DNA from: an uncultured Ruminococcus sp.
GTDB taxonomy: Bacteria; Bacillota; Clostridia; Oscillospirales; Ruminococcaceae
DNA: 22,364 nt
Direction of reading: 5' to 3'
Assembly: GCA_947167535.1 (NCBI GenBank)
Contig: CAMVIL010000002.1
Coordinates: 1 to 22,364 of the forward strand
Below, one piece after another: positions 13,060 through 21,278 of this stretch. The position numbers were made by a program, and so were the translations under genes. The notes beneath the pieces were generated by a model, which ran no database searches, was not told where the DNA came from, and worked only from the letters and a program-made list of their open reading frames with translations. The first letter of the stretch is position 1. Each line of letters begins with the position of its first letter.

Positions 13060-15030
13060 ATGTCAAAGTTTTACATCACTACCCCGATATATTATCCGTC
13101 GGGCGACCCGCATATTGGGCACTGCTATACCACAGTTGCCTGCGATTCAATAGCGAGGTATAAGCGAATGCAGGGCTGTGACGTAATGTTCCTCACCGGA
13201 ACGGACGAGCACGGTCAGAAGATAGAGGACAAGGCGCGTGAGCAGGGGGTTACCCCCCAGCAGTATGTTGACGAGATAGTCGCCAACTTCAAGAAGCTCT
13301 GGGAGTTCATGGGCGTTGACTACGACCGCTATATCCGCACCACCGACGACTATCATGTCGAGGCTATACAGAAGATATTCAAGGCTCTTTACGACAAGGG
13401 CTATATATACAAGGGCGAGTACAAGGGCAAGTACTGTACTCCCTGTGAGAGCTTCTGGACGGACAGCCAGCTTGACGAGAAAGGCTGCTGCCCCGAATGT
13501 CACCGCGAGGTAAAGGAGGCTGCCGAGGAGGCTTACTTCTTCAAGATGTCTCCCTTTGCCGACAGGATAGAGAAGCTGCTCACCGAGACGGATTATCTCC
13601 GTCCCAAGACCCGCGCTGTGGAGCTGGTAAACAACTTCATCAAGCCGGGACTTGAAGACCTGTGCGTTTCGAGAACGTCCTTTACCTGGGGCGTGCCCGT
13701 AAGCTTCGACCCCAAGCACGTTGTATACGTGTGGGTGGACGCGCTGTTCAACTACTGCACGGCGCTGGGCTTCATGAACGACAAGTATGACGACTACGAT
13801 AAATTCTGGCCTGCGGACGTTCACATGGTGGCCAAGGACATCATGAGATTCCACGCTATAATCTGGCCTGCAATGCTGATGGCGCTTGATATGCCTTTGC
13901 CGAAGCATCTTGCCGTTCACGGCTGGATAACCTTCCAGAACAAGAAGGGCGAGGCGGAGAAGATGTCCAAGTCGCTGGGCAACGTGGTAGATCCCTTCAT
14001 GCTGGGCGAGCGCTACGGCGTTGACGCTATCCGCTATCACATCCTGCGCGAGATGGCACTGGGTGCCGACAGCGCATTCTCCAACGAGATCATGATTAAG
14101 AGGATAAATTCCGACCTTGCAAACGGCTTCGGAAACCTTGTTTCCCGTACCGTTGCCATGGCGGACAAGTACTTCGGCGGCACTCTGCCCACCGAGCGCG
14201 TATCTGCCGACATTGACGAGGAGCTGAAGCAGGAGATCACCTCTCTGCGCGGCAGAGTTGACGTCTGCATCGACGAGACCCGTCTCAAGAACGCTCTCGA
14301 GGAGATATTCGTGGCAGTTGACCGTGCGAACAAGTACATCGACGAGACCGAGCCGTGGAAGCTTGGCAAGAACGAAGAGGATAAGCCCCGTCTGGCGGCG
14401 GTGCTCTACAACCTGCTGGAGTCCATCCGCGTGATCTCGACTCTGCTGAGCCCCTTCATGCCCAACACCATGCCTAAGGTATGGGAGCAGATAGGCGCTT
14501 CCGCTGAGGTTTGCAGCTACGAGAACGCAGGCAAGTTTGACGTCCTGCCCGCCGATGTTACGGTACACAAGGGCGAGATACTCTTCCCGCGTATCGACAT
14601 GGACAAGGAGATCGACGAGCTGAACAAGATAATCGAGGCGAACATGGCAGCTGCAAAGGCTAAGCTTTCCGCCGAGGAGCTGTTCACCCCCGAAGACCTG
14701 GCTCCCGAGATAACCATAGACGATTTCGCGAAGGCCGACCTCAGAGTTGCGCTGGTCAAGTCCTGCGAGAAGGTAAAGAAGTCCAAGAAGCTGCTCTGCT
14801 TACAGCTTGACGACGGCATGGGCGGACGTCAGGTAGTATCGGGCATCGCGCCCTGGTACGCGCCCGAAGATCTGGTGGGCAAGAAGGTCATCATCGTTGC
14901 GAACCTCGCTCCGGCGAAGCTCTGCGGCGTTGAGTCTCAGGGCATGATCCTCGCAGCCGACACCCCCGACGGCGGTGCTGCGGTGGTATTCCCCGATCAG
15001 AGTCTGCCCTGCGGATCTAAGATAAGGTAA
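13060..15030 (+). CDS. metG: methionyl-tRNA synthetase
   Basis: This 656-residue class I synthetase charges tRNA-Met with methionine in the cytoplasm. The HIGH signature is at 18-21 (PHIGH) and KMSKS at 301-305. A zinc-binding knuckle is formed by Cys126/Cys129 and Cys144/Cys147, with Cys143 adjacent. The helical anticodon-binding domain follows, and a C-terminal Trbp111-like tRNA-binding/dimerisation domain covers about 555-656 (DDFAKADLRVALV, VSGIAPWY, SQGMILAA). Domain order and length are those of long bacterial MetG. The ATG at 13060 is chosen because GAGGAGG lies 8 nt upstream; the frame is open further back to 13012, but that part overlaps the transcription start. The stop overlaps the start of a small membrane protein gene (TAATG). 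Confidence 0.98.
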   Translation: MSKFYITTPIYYPSGDPHIGHCYTTVACDSIARYKRMQGCDVMFLTGTDEHGQKIEDKAREQGVTPQQYVDEIVANFKKLWEFMGVDYDRYIRTTDDYHVEAIQKIFKALYDKGYIYKGEYKGKYCTPCESFWTDSQLDEKGCCPECHREVKEAAEEAYFFKMSPFADRIEKLLTETDYLRPKTRAVELVNNFIKPGLEDLCVSRTSFTWGVPVSFDPKHVVYVWVDALFNYCTALGFMNDKYDDYDKFWPADVHMVAKDIMRFHAIIWPAMLMALDMPLPKHLAVHGWITFQNKKGEAEKMSKSLGNVVDPFMLGERYGVDAIRYHILREMALGADSAFSNEIMIKRINSDLANGFGNLVSRTVAMADKYFGGTLPTERVSADIDEELKQEITSLRGRVDVCIDETRLKNALEEIFVAVDRANKYIDETEPWKLGKNEEDKPRLAAVLYNLLESIRVISTLLSPFMPNTMPKVWEQIGASAEVCSYENAGKFDVLPADVTVHKGEILFPRIDMDKEIDELNKIIEANMAAAKAKLSAEELFTPEDLAPEITIDDFAKADLRVALVKSCEKVKKSKKLLCLQLDDGMGGRQVVSGIAPWYAPEDLVGKKVIIVANLAPAKLCGVESQGMILAADTPDGGAAVVFPDQSLPCGSKIR

Positions 15031-15203
15031 TGCCCGGGCTTCTGCTGCTCGGGATCATTATAGCCGTTTCGCTGCTGATAGGAATTATCTGTATCTCGGC
15101 GGGCATACGACTGATGAAAACGAACAAAAGCAAGCTGCCGATAGTGCTTCTGATGGTCGGAGCTGTCTGGAGCTTTGAGGCGGTGGGCTGGCTTGTTTTA
15201 TAA
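15030..15203 (+). CDS. 57-residue small membrane protein
   Basis: The ATG shares its first base with the metG stop (TAATG), and the frame runs 57 codons to TAA at 15201-15203. The product is almost all hydrophobic: one helix at ~3-27, a short basic loop (RLMKTNKSK, 27-35) and a second helix at ~36-57, a two-TM hairpin. I do not recognise a family. An AAGG lies only 2 nt before the start, so translation probably depends on coupling to metG. The tight overlap, hydrophobic pattern and basic loop argue for a real gene, but without comparison to relatives this remains moderate. Confidence 0.6.
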   Translation: MPGLLLLGIIIAVSLLIGIICISAGIRLMKTNKSKLPIVLLMVGAVWSFEAVGWLVL

Positions 15204-15311
15204 TTATTTCTATGTAACTAACGCTCAGGACGCTGACGCGCCCGGCGTTATCGCAAACTAAATTTAGCACACAAAACCGGGACGTTTTACGGTCACCGCC
15301 GCAGGCGGGGA

Positions 15312-15335
15312 TTTTGGGGGCGTTGACCCCCAAAA
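15312..15335. repeat. 9-bp inverted repeat
   Basis: TTTTGGGGG (15312-15320) pairs perfectly with CCCCCAAAA (15327-15335) around a 6-nt loop. It lacks a T tail on the forward strand, so it is not a clear terminator. Confidence 0.7.
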
Positions 15336-15348
15336 GTAAAACTCCCCT

Positions 15349-15368
15349 ATGAGCGCTTTAGCGCTCAT
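15349..15368. repeat. GCGC palindrome 1, before the tRNA
   Basis: ATGAGCGC pairs with GCGCTCAT around a TTTA loop, ending 4 bp before the tRNA. Confidence 0.75.
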
Positions 15369-15372
15369 ATCA

Positions 15373-15446
<74 letters not shown>

Positions 15447-15450
15447 TTGT

Positions 15451-15475
15451 ATAAGCGCTCCGTTGGAGCGCTTAT
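15451..15475. repeat. GCGC palindrome 2, after the tRNA
   Basis: An 11-bp perfect stem (15451-15461 with 15465-15475) has a GTT loop, starting 4 bp after the tRNA. There is no T run, so termination is doubtful; it could guide 3' processing. Confidence 0.75.
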
Positions 15476-15480
15476 ACTAG

Positions 15481-15503
15481 AAATATGCGCTTTGCGCATA
15501 TTT
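15481..15503. repeat. GCGC palindrome 3, before thrH
   Basis: A 10-bp perfect stem (AAATATGCGC with GCGCATATTT) has a TTT loop. Because its right arm ends in TTT it might act as a weak terminator of the tRNA transcript. Confidence 0.75.
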
Positions 15504-15534
15504 CCCCGTGATAATAAATATGGGAGGAATCAAT

Positions 15535-16137
15535 ATGTACAATGTTGTTTGTTTAGACTTAGAGGGAGTTCTGGTGCCCGAGATCTGGATCGCTTTTGCT
15601 GAGGCAAGCGGTATCCCCGAGCTGAAGAAGACTACACGCGATGAGCCTGATTATGACAAGCTCATGCAGTACAGACTGGCGATACTCAAGGAGCACGGTC
15701 TGGGACTCAAGGAGATACAGGCTACCATCGAGAAGATCGATCCAATGCCCGGCGCGAAGGAGTTCCTTGACGCGCTGCGCGAGGAGACTCAGGTCATCAT
15801 CATCAGCGATACATTCAGCCAGTTTGCAAAGCCGCTGATGGCAAAGCTTGGCTATCCCACCATTCTCTGCAACACTCTTGAAGTCGGCGAGAACGGCGAG
15901 ATCACAGGCTACAAGATGCGCTGCGAGAAGTCCAAGCTGACCACCGTAAATGCTCTGCACGACGCAGGCTGCGACACCATCGCTGCGGGCGACAGCTTCA
16001 ACGATCTCGGCATGATCCGCGCTTCAAAGGCAGGCTTCCTTTTCAGAAGCACCGATGCGATCAAGGCTGACAACCCTGACCTTCCCGCATTCGAGGAGTA
16101 CGATGAGTTCCTTGCGGCTATAAAGGCGGCATTATGA
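15535..16137 (+). CDS. thrH: phosphoserine phosphatase / homoserine phosphotransferase
   Basis: The 200-residue HAD-superfamily enzyme matches ThrH closely from the first strand on: CLDLEGVLVPEIWIAFAEAS with nucleophile Asp8 and Glu10, TTRDEPDYDKLMQYRLAIL, then ISDTF (motif II) and AAGDSFNDLGM (motif IV). The family hydrolyses phosphoserine and can transfer the phosphate to homoserine, linking serine and threonine synthesis in the cytoplasm. GGGAGGA lies 7 nt before the ATG at 15535; a GTG at 15508 in frame is not needed. The stop overlaps the start of the GH25 gene by 4 nt. Assignment is strong from the first 60 residues; which of the two activities dominates is not visible. Confidence 0.93.
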   Translation: MYNVVCLDLEGVLVPEIWIAFAEASGIPELKKTTRDEPDYDKLMQYRLAILKEHGLGLKEIQATIEKIDPMPGAKEFLDALREETQVIIISDTFSQFAKPLMAKLGYPTILCNTLEVGENGEITGYKMRCEKSKLTTVNALHDAGCDTIAAGDSFNDLGMIRASKAGFLFRSTDAIKADNPDLPAFEEYDEFLAAIKAAL

Positions 16138-17501
16138 GAAAAGATACAATAGTTTGCGCCGTAGCGTTTTTAGCAGCTTCGGCGCTGCTTTCTTCCTGCG
16201 GAAAAACGGCGGCTCCCGCGCAGTCGGAGACCGTGACGGAGCCTTCCACTACGACAGTAGTCGAAGCGCCCGTTACTACCGAAGCTTCCGAGCCGACGGC
16301 GGTGGAGGCTGACGCTCCCGTAGTCGGCGAGACTACGACAAAGCCCAAGAAGGTGGAGAAGGTAAAGCTTGAGACCAAGCCCGAGGTAGATGTATTCTCC
16401 CGAATGACGGTAGGCGACCTCGTTTCGGCGAGCAACGCTATGATCTCCAACGCAGACGCTACACTCGACACTGCGGCTCTGGGCGAGCATGAGGTTAGCA
16501 TAATTTACGATTACAACGGCGACATACAGCAGCAGACGGTGAAGTACAACGTCGTTGACAATACTGCTCCCGTGCTGTTCAACTTCGGCGGCAACACGCT
16601 GGTGCGCGGAAATGCTTTCGAGCTTGACGACTACATCAGCTACGCCGACAACTACGACCGTGCGCCGACCGCGTCTTACACCGGCGACCTCGATCCCTAC
16701 ACCACCGGCGATTACGAGATAAAGGTAACGGTCAGCGACTCCAGCGGCAACAGCACCGATCTGACTATCCCGATAAAGGTAGCGGATTCTGTCGGTGAGC
16801 AGGTTATCGACGCGGGCACCGAGATGGATTTCTCGACCCTGTCGAACTACACCGCCGGCAATCCTCTGCGCGGCATCGACGTTTCCGAGTGGCAGAAGGA
16901 GATCGACTTCGCGTCTGTCAAGGGTGCAGGCTGTGAGTTCTGCATCATGCGTGCAGGTTACAGAGGCAGAGACGGCATAGTCGAGGACGAGTTTTTCGCA
17001 CGCAATCTCGAAAGCTCGAAGGCGGCGGGGCTTCTCCGCGGAGTATATTTCTACAGCACCGCCACCACAGTAGATGAAGCCCGTGAGGAAGCGACATGGC
17101 TGGTAGGCAAGCTGAACGGCGAGAGTCTTGATATGCCTGTTGCCTTCGACTGGGAGAACTTTGTCTCCTTCCAGCAGTACGGCATCAACCTAAACGACCT
17201 CAACCGCGTATACGACACCTTTGCTTCCGAGCTTGAGAAGAACGGCTACAACGTTATGCTTTACGGAAGCAGCAATTTCCTCGACACCTTCTGGAACAGC
17301 GGCGAAGGCTCGCCCGCCAGAACGGCGAAGTGCTGGGTAGCGAACTACGACCTCAGCTTTGAGGGCGTCAGCTACATCTGGCAGTGCAGCGGAAACGGAA
17401 AGCTCAGCGGCGTTCCGGGAACAGTGGACTTAGACCTCTGGTATCAAAACGCAGTAAACCCCGCAGACATCCCGAATGAAGCACCACCCACAGCAGAATA
17501 A
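16134..17501 (+). CDS. GH25 lysozyme-like lipoprotein
   Basis: The 455-residue protein has a lipoprotein signal peptide ending in LSSC, so Cys22 is the lipidated residue. A Thr/Glu/Val/Pro-rich linker (~25-85) follows, then beta-sandwich regions (~90-220) of the bacterial Ig/cadherin-like type that end in domain phrases like GDYEIKVTVSDSSGN. A C-terminal GH25 muramidase domain covers ~244-440. Catalytic residues are Asp249 in RGIDVSEWQ and the Asp339/Glu341 pair in FDWEN. GH25 enzymes cut the MurNAc-GlcNAc bond of peptidoglycan, so the protein likely remodels wall from the outer face of the membrane. Its ATG overlaps the thrH stop (ATGA), which implies translational coupling with an unrelated metabolic enzyme. 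A bidirectional terminator follows. Confidence 0.92.
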   Translation: MRKDTIVCAVAFLAASALLSSCGKTAAPAQSETVTEPSTTTVVEAPVTTEASEPTAVEADAPVVGETTTKPKKVEKVKLETKPEVDVFSRMTVGDLVSASNAMISNADATLDTAALGEHEVSIIYDYNGDIQQQTVKYNVVDNTAPVLFNFGGNTLVRGNAFELDDYISYADNYDRAPTASYTGDLDPYTTGDYEIKVTVSDSSGNSTDLTIPIKVADSVGEQVIDAGTEMDFSTLSNYTAGNPLRGIDVSEWQKEIDFASVKGAGCEFCIMRAGYRGRDGIVEDEFFARNLESSKAAGLLRGVYFYSTATTVDEAREEATWLVGKLNGESLDMPVAFDWENFVSFQQYGINLNDLNRVYDTFASELEKNGYNVMLYGSSNFLDTFWNSGEGSPARTAKCWVANYDLSFEGVSYIWQCSGNGKLSGVPGTVDLDLWYQNAVNPADIPNEAPPTAE

Positions 17502-17503
17502 AA

Positions 17504-17540
17504 AGCAAAAGGCACACCTTTTTCGGGTGTGCCTTTCGCT
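17504..17540. terminator. bidirectional intrinsic terminator
   Basis: An 11-bp perfect stem (17508-17518 with 17526-17536), extended by a few pairs across a mismatch, has a 7-nt loop. The reverse strand gives a good T-rich tail and the forward strand a short one. It separates the converging lysozyme and beta-helix genes. Confidence 0.85.
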
Positions 17541-17576
17541 TAGGGTATGATATATGACTTGGAGTGGAGTGCTTAG

Positions 17577-19511
17577 TTAAACGTTGGTGTTGTTATCTTC
17601 ACCGGGACGGGCAGGGCGCTCGCCGTTGGGAGGGGTGAAGTCGCCGTCGGGGGGAGTGAAATCTCCGTCGGGCATCTGACCGCCGCCGAAGCCGCCGCGT
17701 CCGCCGCCGCCGAAGCTCATTCCCGTGCTGTTGCTGGTGACTACCGAGCTGATCTCGACTGTCTCGGAGATGCTGCCTGCGGTCACTGTATAGGTGCCGT
17801 CCTTAAGATCGGCGCAGCTGAATACCACCGACTGGTAGGTCTTCTCGGGGGTGAAGCTCATTATCACGTTGCCGTCCGAGTCGGTCACTGTAAACTCGGT
17901 GCCAGCCTCTGCTGCCGAATCGAAGTTATGAAGCACGCTGTACTGTGTCGAGGTCTCGCCGAAGCCGACTTCCATACCTACCGAGCCTGCAGCGATTATC
18001 GTACCGCCTGTGATCTCGATGGTGCAGCCCTGATCGCCGTAGTCGAGTGCCGCGTTGCCGCCGTTGGTAGGACCGCTGACGTATATCGTGCCGCCCGTTA
18101 CGTAGAGGTTGCCGTTGGAGTCAAGGCCGTCGCCGCCCGCGTTGACGGTTATTGTGCCGCCTGCGAAGGTGAGGCTGTAATTGGGGTCGCCCTGCATGAA
18201 GTTATCTCTGCCGCCGCGGTCGGTGGAGCCTGTGTCGCTGCCGCCTGCTGTGTTGAAGCCGTCGTCGCTGGCGACTACATTCACGGTGCCGTCGGTGACG
18301 GTAATATTCTTGCCTTCGATACCTTCGTAGGACTTCTGAATGTCTATAGTTCCGCCCGAGATGGTCAGGTCGCCGTCGGCGTGTATGCCGTCATCGCCCG
18401 ACTTAGCGGTGATCGTACCGCCGCTGATCTCAGCGTTGCCGTTGGCGTGGAACGCATCGTCGGAGGAGTCTATCGTAATATTTCCGCCCGCGATGATTAT
18501 CGACGCGCCCTTGAGAGCCTTAGCCGAAGTCTCATTCTCATCGGTGGAAGCGGAGTTGTTATTATTGTCGCCCCATGCGCCCCAGTTGCCGTTGGGGTTG
18601 CCGTCGGACTTCATGCTGGCGTTATCGCTGCCGCCGCCTGTGGTAAGGCTGAGGTCGCCGCCGTCGATCTTCATAGCGTTCTCGGATTCGATAGCGTCGC
18701 CGTCGGAAGTTATGGCGATAGTGCCGCCTGTAATGGACACGATACCCTTTTCGGCATCTTCGGAGTTGGTAGCGTGGATACCGTTGCTGCCTGCGGTGAG
18801 GTCGATGGTGCCGTCGCTGATCTTAACGCTGTCCTTGCCGCAGAGAGCGGTGGAAGCTGCGGTCACATTTATGCTGCCGCCGGTTATAACGAGGTTATCC
18901 TTGCTGACGATACCGTGCTTGTAGTTTCCGTTTACGGTAAGGCTGCCTTCGCCGTTGATCGTGAGGTCTGCCTTGGAGAAGACAGCGCTGTCGGTGTTAT
19001 CGTCATCGCCGTCGAGAGTATAGCTGCTGCCGTCGGTGAAGCTGTTCTCGGTGCCCTCGTTGAGAGTGAGGGTGACCTTTGCCGCCTTATCCACCAGCAG
19101 AGCCGCGTGGGTAGTATTTGTCACTGTCACGCCGTTCAGCACCAGCTTGATCTCTGCGCCCTTAGCCTTGACGTATATCTGACCGCTGAAATCGCCGCTG
19201 AGGATATAAGTTCCCGCCTCGGTGATGGAGAGCTTGCCGTCCTCGCACTCTGCGCCCGAGCCGTTTATCTCGGCTGCCGAGCCGCTGAGGGTTATCTGGG
19301 TAGCGTCGCTTTCGGAGTAGCCGACGTCCTTATCGGCAGCCGATATCTCGAACGCCTCTGACGACACGCTGCTGGCTGCCGAAGTCGATACCGACTTATC
19401 CGCCGCAGTATCATTACTGCTGTTTACGTTTGTTGTACTTGAGCAGCCCGCAAAGCTGACCGCCATAAAAGCTGCTGTTGCAGCGCTTAACATCTTTATC
19501 TTTCTAGTCAT
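17577..19511 (-). CDS. beta-helix carbohydrate-binding lipoprotein (Cthe_2159-like)
   Basis: The 644-residue lipoprotein has lipobox FAGC with lipidated Cys23 and a Ser/Ala/Asp/Thr linker to ~55. A long parallel beta-helix runs from ~70 to ~515, in which GGTI-type turns recur about every 20-25 residues (for example ITGGTIAI, IIAGGNITI, EISGGTITA, TISGGTIDI, FAGGTITVN, VTGGTIYV), many followed by DGD or DDG loops that may bind calcium. A beta-sandwich-like end (~525-590), a Gly-rich stretch and PDGDFTP repeats (614-627) finish it. The pattern matches the Cthe_2159 carbohydrate-binding family, whose founding member binds cellulose and pectin-type polymers. It is the last gene of the VTC-DUF4956 operon; an AAAGGG lies upstream of the ATG. 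The ligand here is unknown. Confidence 0.85.
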   Translation of the reverse strand: MTRKIKMLSAATAAFMAVSFAGCSSTTNVNSSNDTAADKSVSTSAASSVSSEAFEISAADKDVGYSESDATQITLSGSAAEINGSGAECEDGKLSITEAGTYILSGDFSGQIYVKAKGAEIKLVLNGVTVTNTTHAALLVDKAAKVTLTLNEGTENSFTDGSSYTLDGDDDNTDSAVFSKADLTINGEGSLTVNGNYKHGIVSKDNLVITGGSINVTAASTALCGKDSVKISDGTIDLTAGSNGIHATNSEDAEKGIVSITGGTIAITSDGDAIESENAMKIDGGDLSLTTGGGSDNASMKSDGNPNGNWGAWGDNNNNSASTDENETSAKALKGASIIIAGGNITIDSSDDAFHANGNAEISGGTITAKSGDDGIHADGDLTISGGTIDIQKSYEGIEGKNITVTDGTVNVVASDDGFNTAGGSDTGSTDRGGRDNFMQGDPNYSLTFAGGTITVNAGGDGLDSNGNLYVTGGTIYVSGPTNGGNAALDYGDQGCTIEITGGTIIAAGSVGMEVGFGETSTQYSVLHNFDSAAEAGTEFTVTDSDGNVIMSFTPEKTYQSVVFSCADLKDGTYTVTAGSISETVEISSVVTSNSTGMSFGGGGRGGFGGGQMPDGDFTPPDGDFTPPNGERPARPGEDNNTNV

Positions 19512-19567
19512 AAATCGTCAACCCTTTCTTTCTGTGTTATTTACGTTTTGTTTCTGTCTGTTTAGTG

Positions 19568-19593
19568 AAATTCCCGCCTTGCAGCGGGAATTT
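19568..19593. terminator. hairpin between DUF4956 and beta-helix genes
   Basis: A perfect 10-bp stem (19568-19577 with 19584-19593) has a 6-nt loop. On the reverse strand only TTT follows, so within the operon it may act as a weak terminator or an mRNA-processing/stability element setting the ratio of the last gene. Confidence 0.5.
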
Positions 19594-19623
19594 CTTTTGT
19601 GGAGGTGATGAATGATTTTTTTA

Positions 19624-20352
19624 TCAGAGTCTTTCTGTATTGGTCACGGGTCTGCCGCAGGAGATCTCGAGGTTGCCGTTGCGTTCGCGGAGCTCGTCGA
19701 GCATCTTCTTTTCCTGAGCGTTGTTCTTCATGGTAATGCTGTATGTCAGCTTGAAGAGGCTGCCCATGTTGGTGGTCTTTACCTCGTCGAGCTTCCAGTC
19801 TGTTGTATACTTGTACAGCACCTCATCGAATGCGCTGTTGTAGTCGAGAGACTCGGGGACGGTGATCTTCAGAGTCTTTTCGCCGTCGCTGCCGCTGCTC
19901 TTCTCAAGCGCTTCATATGCAAGGCTCATTCCGCAGATCAGCAGTGTGAATACTGCTGCCACCGCAAGGTGCTGAGTGCCGCAGGCGAGACCTGCCGCCA
20001 TTGCGAGGAATATCGCGCATATTTCTTTAGCGCTTCCGGGTGCCGAGCGGAATCTTACCAGACCGAAGGCGCCCATTACTGCAACGCCGGTGCCGACGTC
20101 GCCGTTTACCAGCATTATCACCATCTGGACTATTGCGGGAAGCAGAGCCAGCGTCATCTTGAAGCTTCTGGAGCTTTTTTCGCCGCGTGAGAAGACAAGT
20201 GCTATCACAAGTCCGAGAGCCAGCGAGAATATGGTACACAGCACGAGGGCTGTCATCGTGATGTCTCCCGCCGAGAAGCTGAACAGGTCGGATATGGTAC
20301 TTGTGGAAGCGGTAGTGTCTGTCAGAGCGGTAAGGTTACTTATAAAATTCAT
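19624..20352 (-). CDS. DUF4956 membrane protein
   Basis: The 242-residue protein has about four membrane helices (~32-54, 65-83, 108-125, 128-146) and a soluble C-terminal domain (~155-242). The hallmark GAFGLVRFRSAPGSAKEI (residues 94-111) sits just before the third helix; it is the conserved core of DUF4956. The biochemical role is not established. DUF4956 genes are commonly found beside VTC-domain genes, as here, so the protein may form a membrane channel or anchor for a polymer made by the VTC protein. AAGGA lies ~11 nt before the ATG. The upstream VTC gene ends 93 bp away with no terminator between, supporting one operon. Confidence 0.88.
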   Translation of the reverse strand: MNFISNLTALTDTTASTSTISDLFSFSAGDITMTALVLCTIFSLALGLVIALVFSRGEKSSRSFKMTLALLPAIVQMVIMLVNGDVGTGVAVMGAFGLVRFRSAPGSAKEICAIFLAMAAGLACGTQHLAVAAVFTLLICGMSLAYEALEKSSGSDGEKTLKITVPESLDYNSAFDEVLYKYTTDWKLDEVKTTNMGSLFKLTYSITMKNNAQEKKMLDELRERNGNLEISCGRPVTNTERL

Positions 20353-20445
20353 GGTGTGTCGTCCTTTCTTTTATACCCGATCAGTAGTCGCCGGGGTCAT
20401 CGTTATCGTCATAGATCGTGATCTTAAGTCTGTCTGTATGTCGGC

Positions 20446-21192
20446 TCAGATCGCATACTGCAAAGGGCGTTTTTCCTCATCGACGTCGCCGCCGTTCAGC
20501 TTGCCCTCTATCATCAGATTGGTGTATGCCGTGCCGTATTTCGAGAAGCTTGTCGGATAGATTTTCAGCTCACCGAGAAGCTTTGAGAGCCAGAGCGGCA
20601 TAGCGTCGGGGATCTTTATCTCCATCAGCCGCTGACCGTTTTTCAGAAGCGTCCTGCCGTACACTCCGCAGCTGAGATCCAGATCATAGCCGCGGTAGGT
20701 GACCTCATCGTCGAAGGTTATCCTGAGGTTCGGGTCATCCTTGCCGTAGTAGGAGAAGCGGTGGTAGGTTATGAGCATTCTCGGCTGAAGATCGGGGTAG
20801 GTCTTGAAAGCGTAGCGCAGTTCGTTTTCTATCTGCGGGTTATTCGGTTCTATCTCTCCGCCCGATGTAAAGGTATCTACGTCCATGAGCGGCATCACCG
20901 TGCGTCTTTTGTAGACTACACCCTTGTACTTTCTCTTATACTCTAAGAACACCGTGCTGTCAGATTCGGGTACGCCGTAGCTGCGAAGCCTTATCTTTTC
21001 CTTGAAGACGGGCTTTTCCATCGAAGCTCTTATCAGACGGTAATCGGGAGTATCGTAGTAAAGACTCATGATATTGCTCTCGAAGTACTTGTCCTTATTC
21101 ATATATGTATTAAGAGCCCTGACCAGCTTTTCGTACTGTGGTCTTTCGAGCAGGTATTTCTTTTCGATCCTTCTAAAAACTTCCTGTGCCAT
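20446..21192 (-). CDS. VTC-domain polyphosphate polymerase-like protein
   Basis: This 248-residue soluble protein is a stand-alone VTC domain, the catalytic core of yeast Vtc4, which makes polyphosphate from ATP inside a basic tunnel. Family features are present in order: RRIEKKYLL (7-15), SLYYDTPDY (43-51), the basic strand KIRLRSYG (66-73), FLEYKRKYKGVVYKRR (82-97), EIKIP (191-195) and SFSKYGTAY (215-223). The charged residues expected to line the tunnel and bind metal thus appear intact. No SPX domain or membrane helix is attached; the DUF4956 protein downstream could provide the membrane part. The ATG at 21192 is preferred over GTG at 21201 because GGTGA lies 6 nt before it. Polymerase activity and product are inferred from the fold. 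Confidence 0.88.
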   Translation of the reverse strand: MAQEVFRRIEKKYLLERPQYEKLVRALNTYMNKDKYFESNIMSLYYDTPDYRLIRASMEKPVFKEKIRLRSYGVPESDSTVFLEYKRKYKGVVYKRRTVMPLMDVDTFTSGGEIEPNNPQIENELRYAFKTYPDLQPRMLITYHRFSYYGKDDPNLRITFDDEVTYRGYDLDLSCGVYGRTLLKNGQRLMEIKIPDAMPLWLSKLLGELKIYPTSFSKYGTAYTNLMIEGKLNGGDVDEEKRPLQYAI

Positions 21193-21278
21193 GATAATCA
21201 CCCTTTTCTTATTTGGACCGAAGCACTTCTTTTTTTCTGACCCCGGTCCATTGCGTTGTCTCGTTTTCTATGTCTCTA

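Noticed and set aside
13147..14568. 473-codon open frame on the reverse strand
   Set aside because: It lies wholly opposite metG, whose motifs and ribosome binding site are unmistakable. It has no start context or recognisable family; it is a by-product of metG codon use.
15085..15333. Reverse open frame of 82 codons before the tRNA
   Set aside because: It overlaps the small membrane protein gene and the palindrome-rich region and has no start signal.
17928..19361. 477-codon forward open frame opposite the beta-helix gene
   Set aside because: The regular GGTI/DGD codons of the beta-helix gene leave the opposite strand free of stops. The product is low-complexity Val/Ala and resembles no family.
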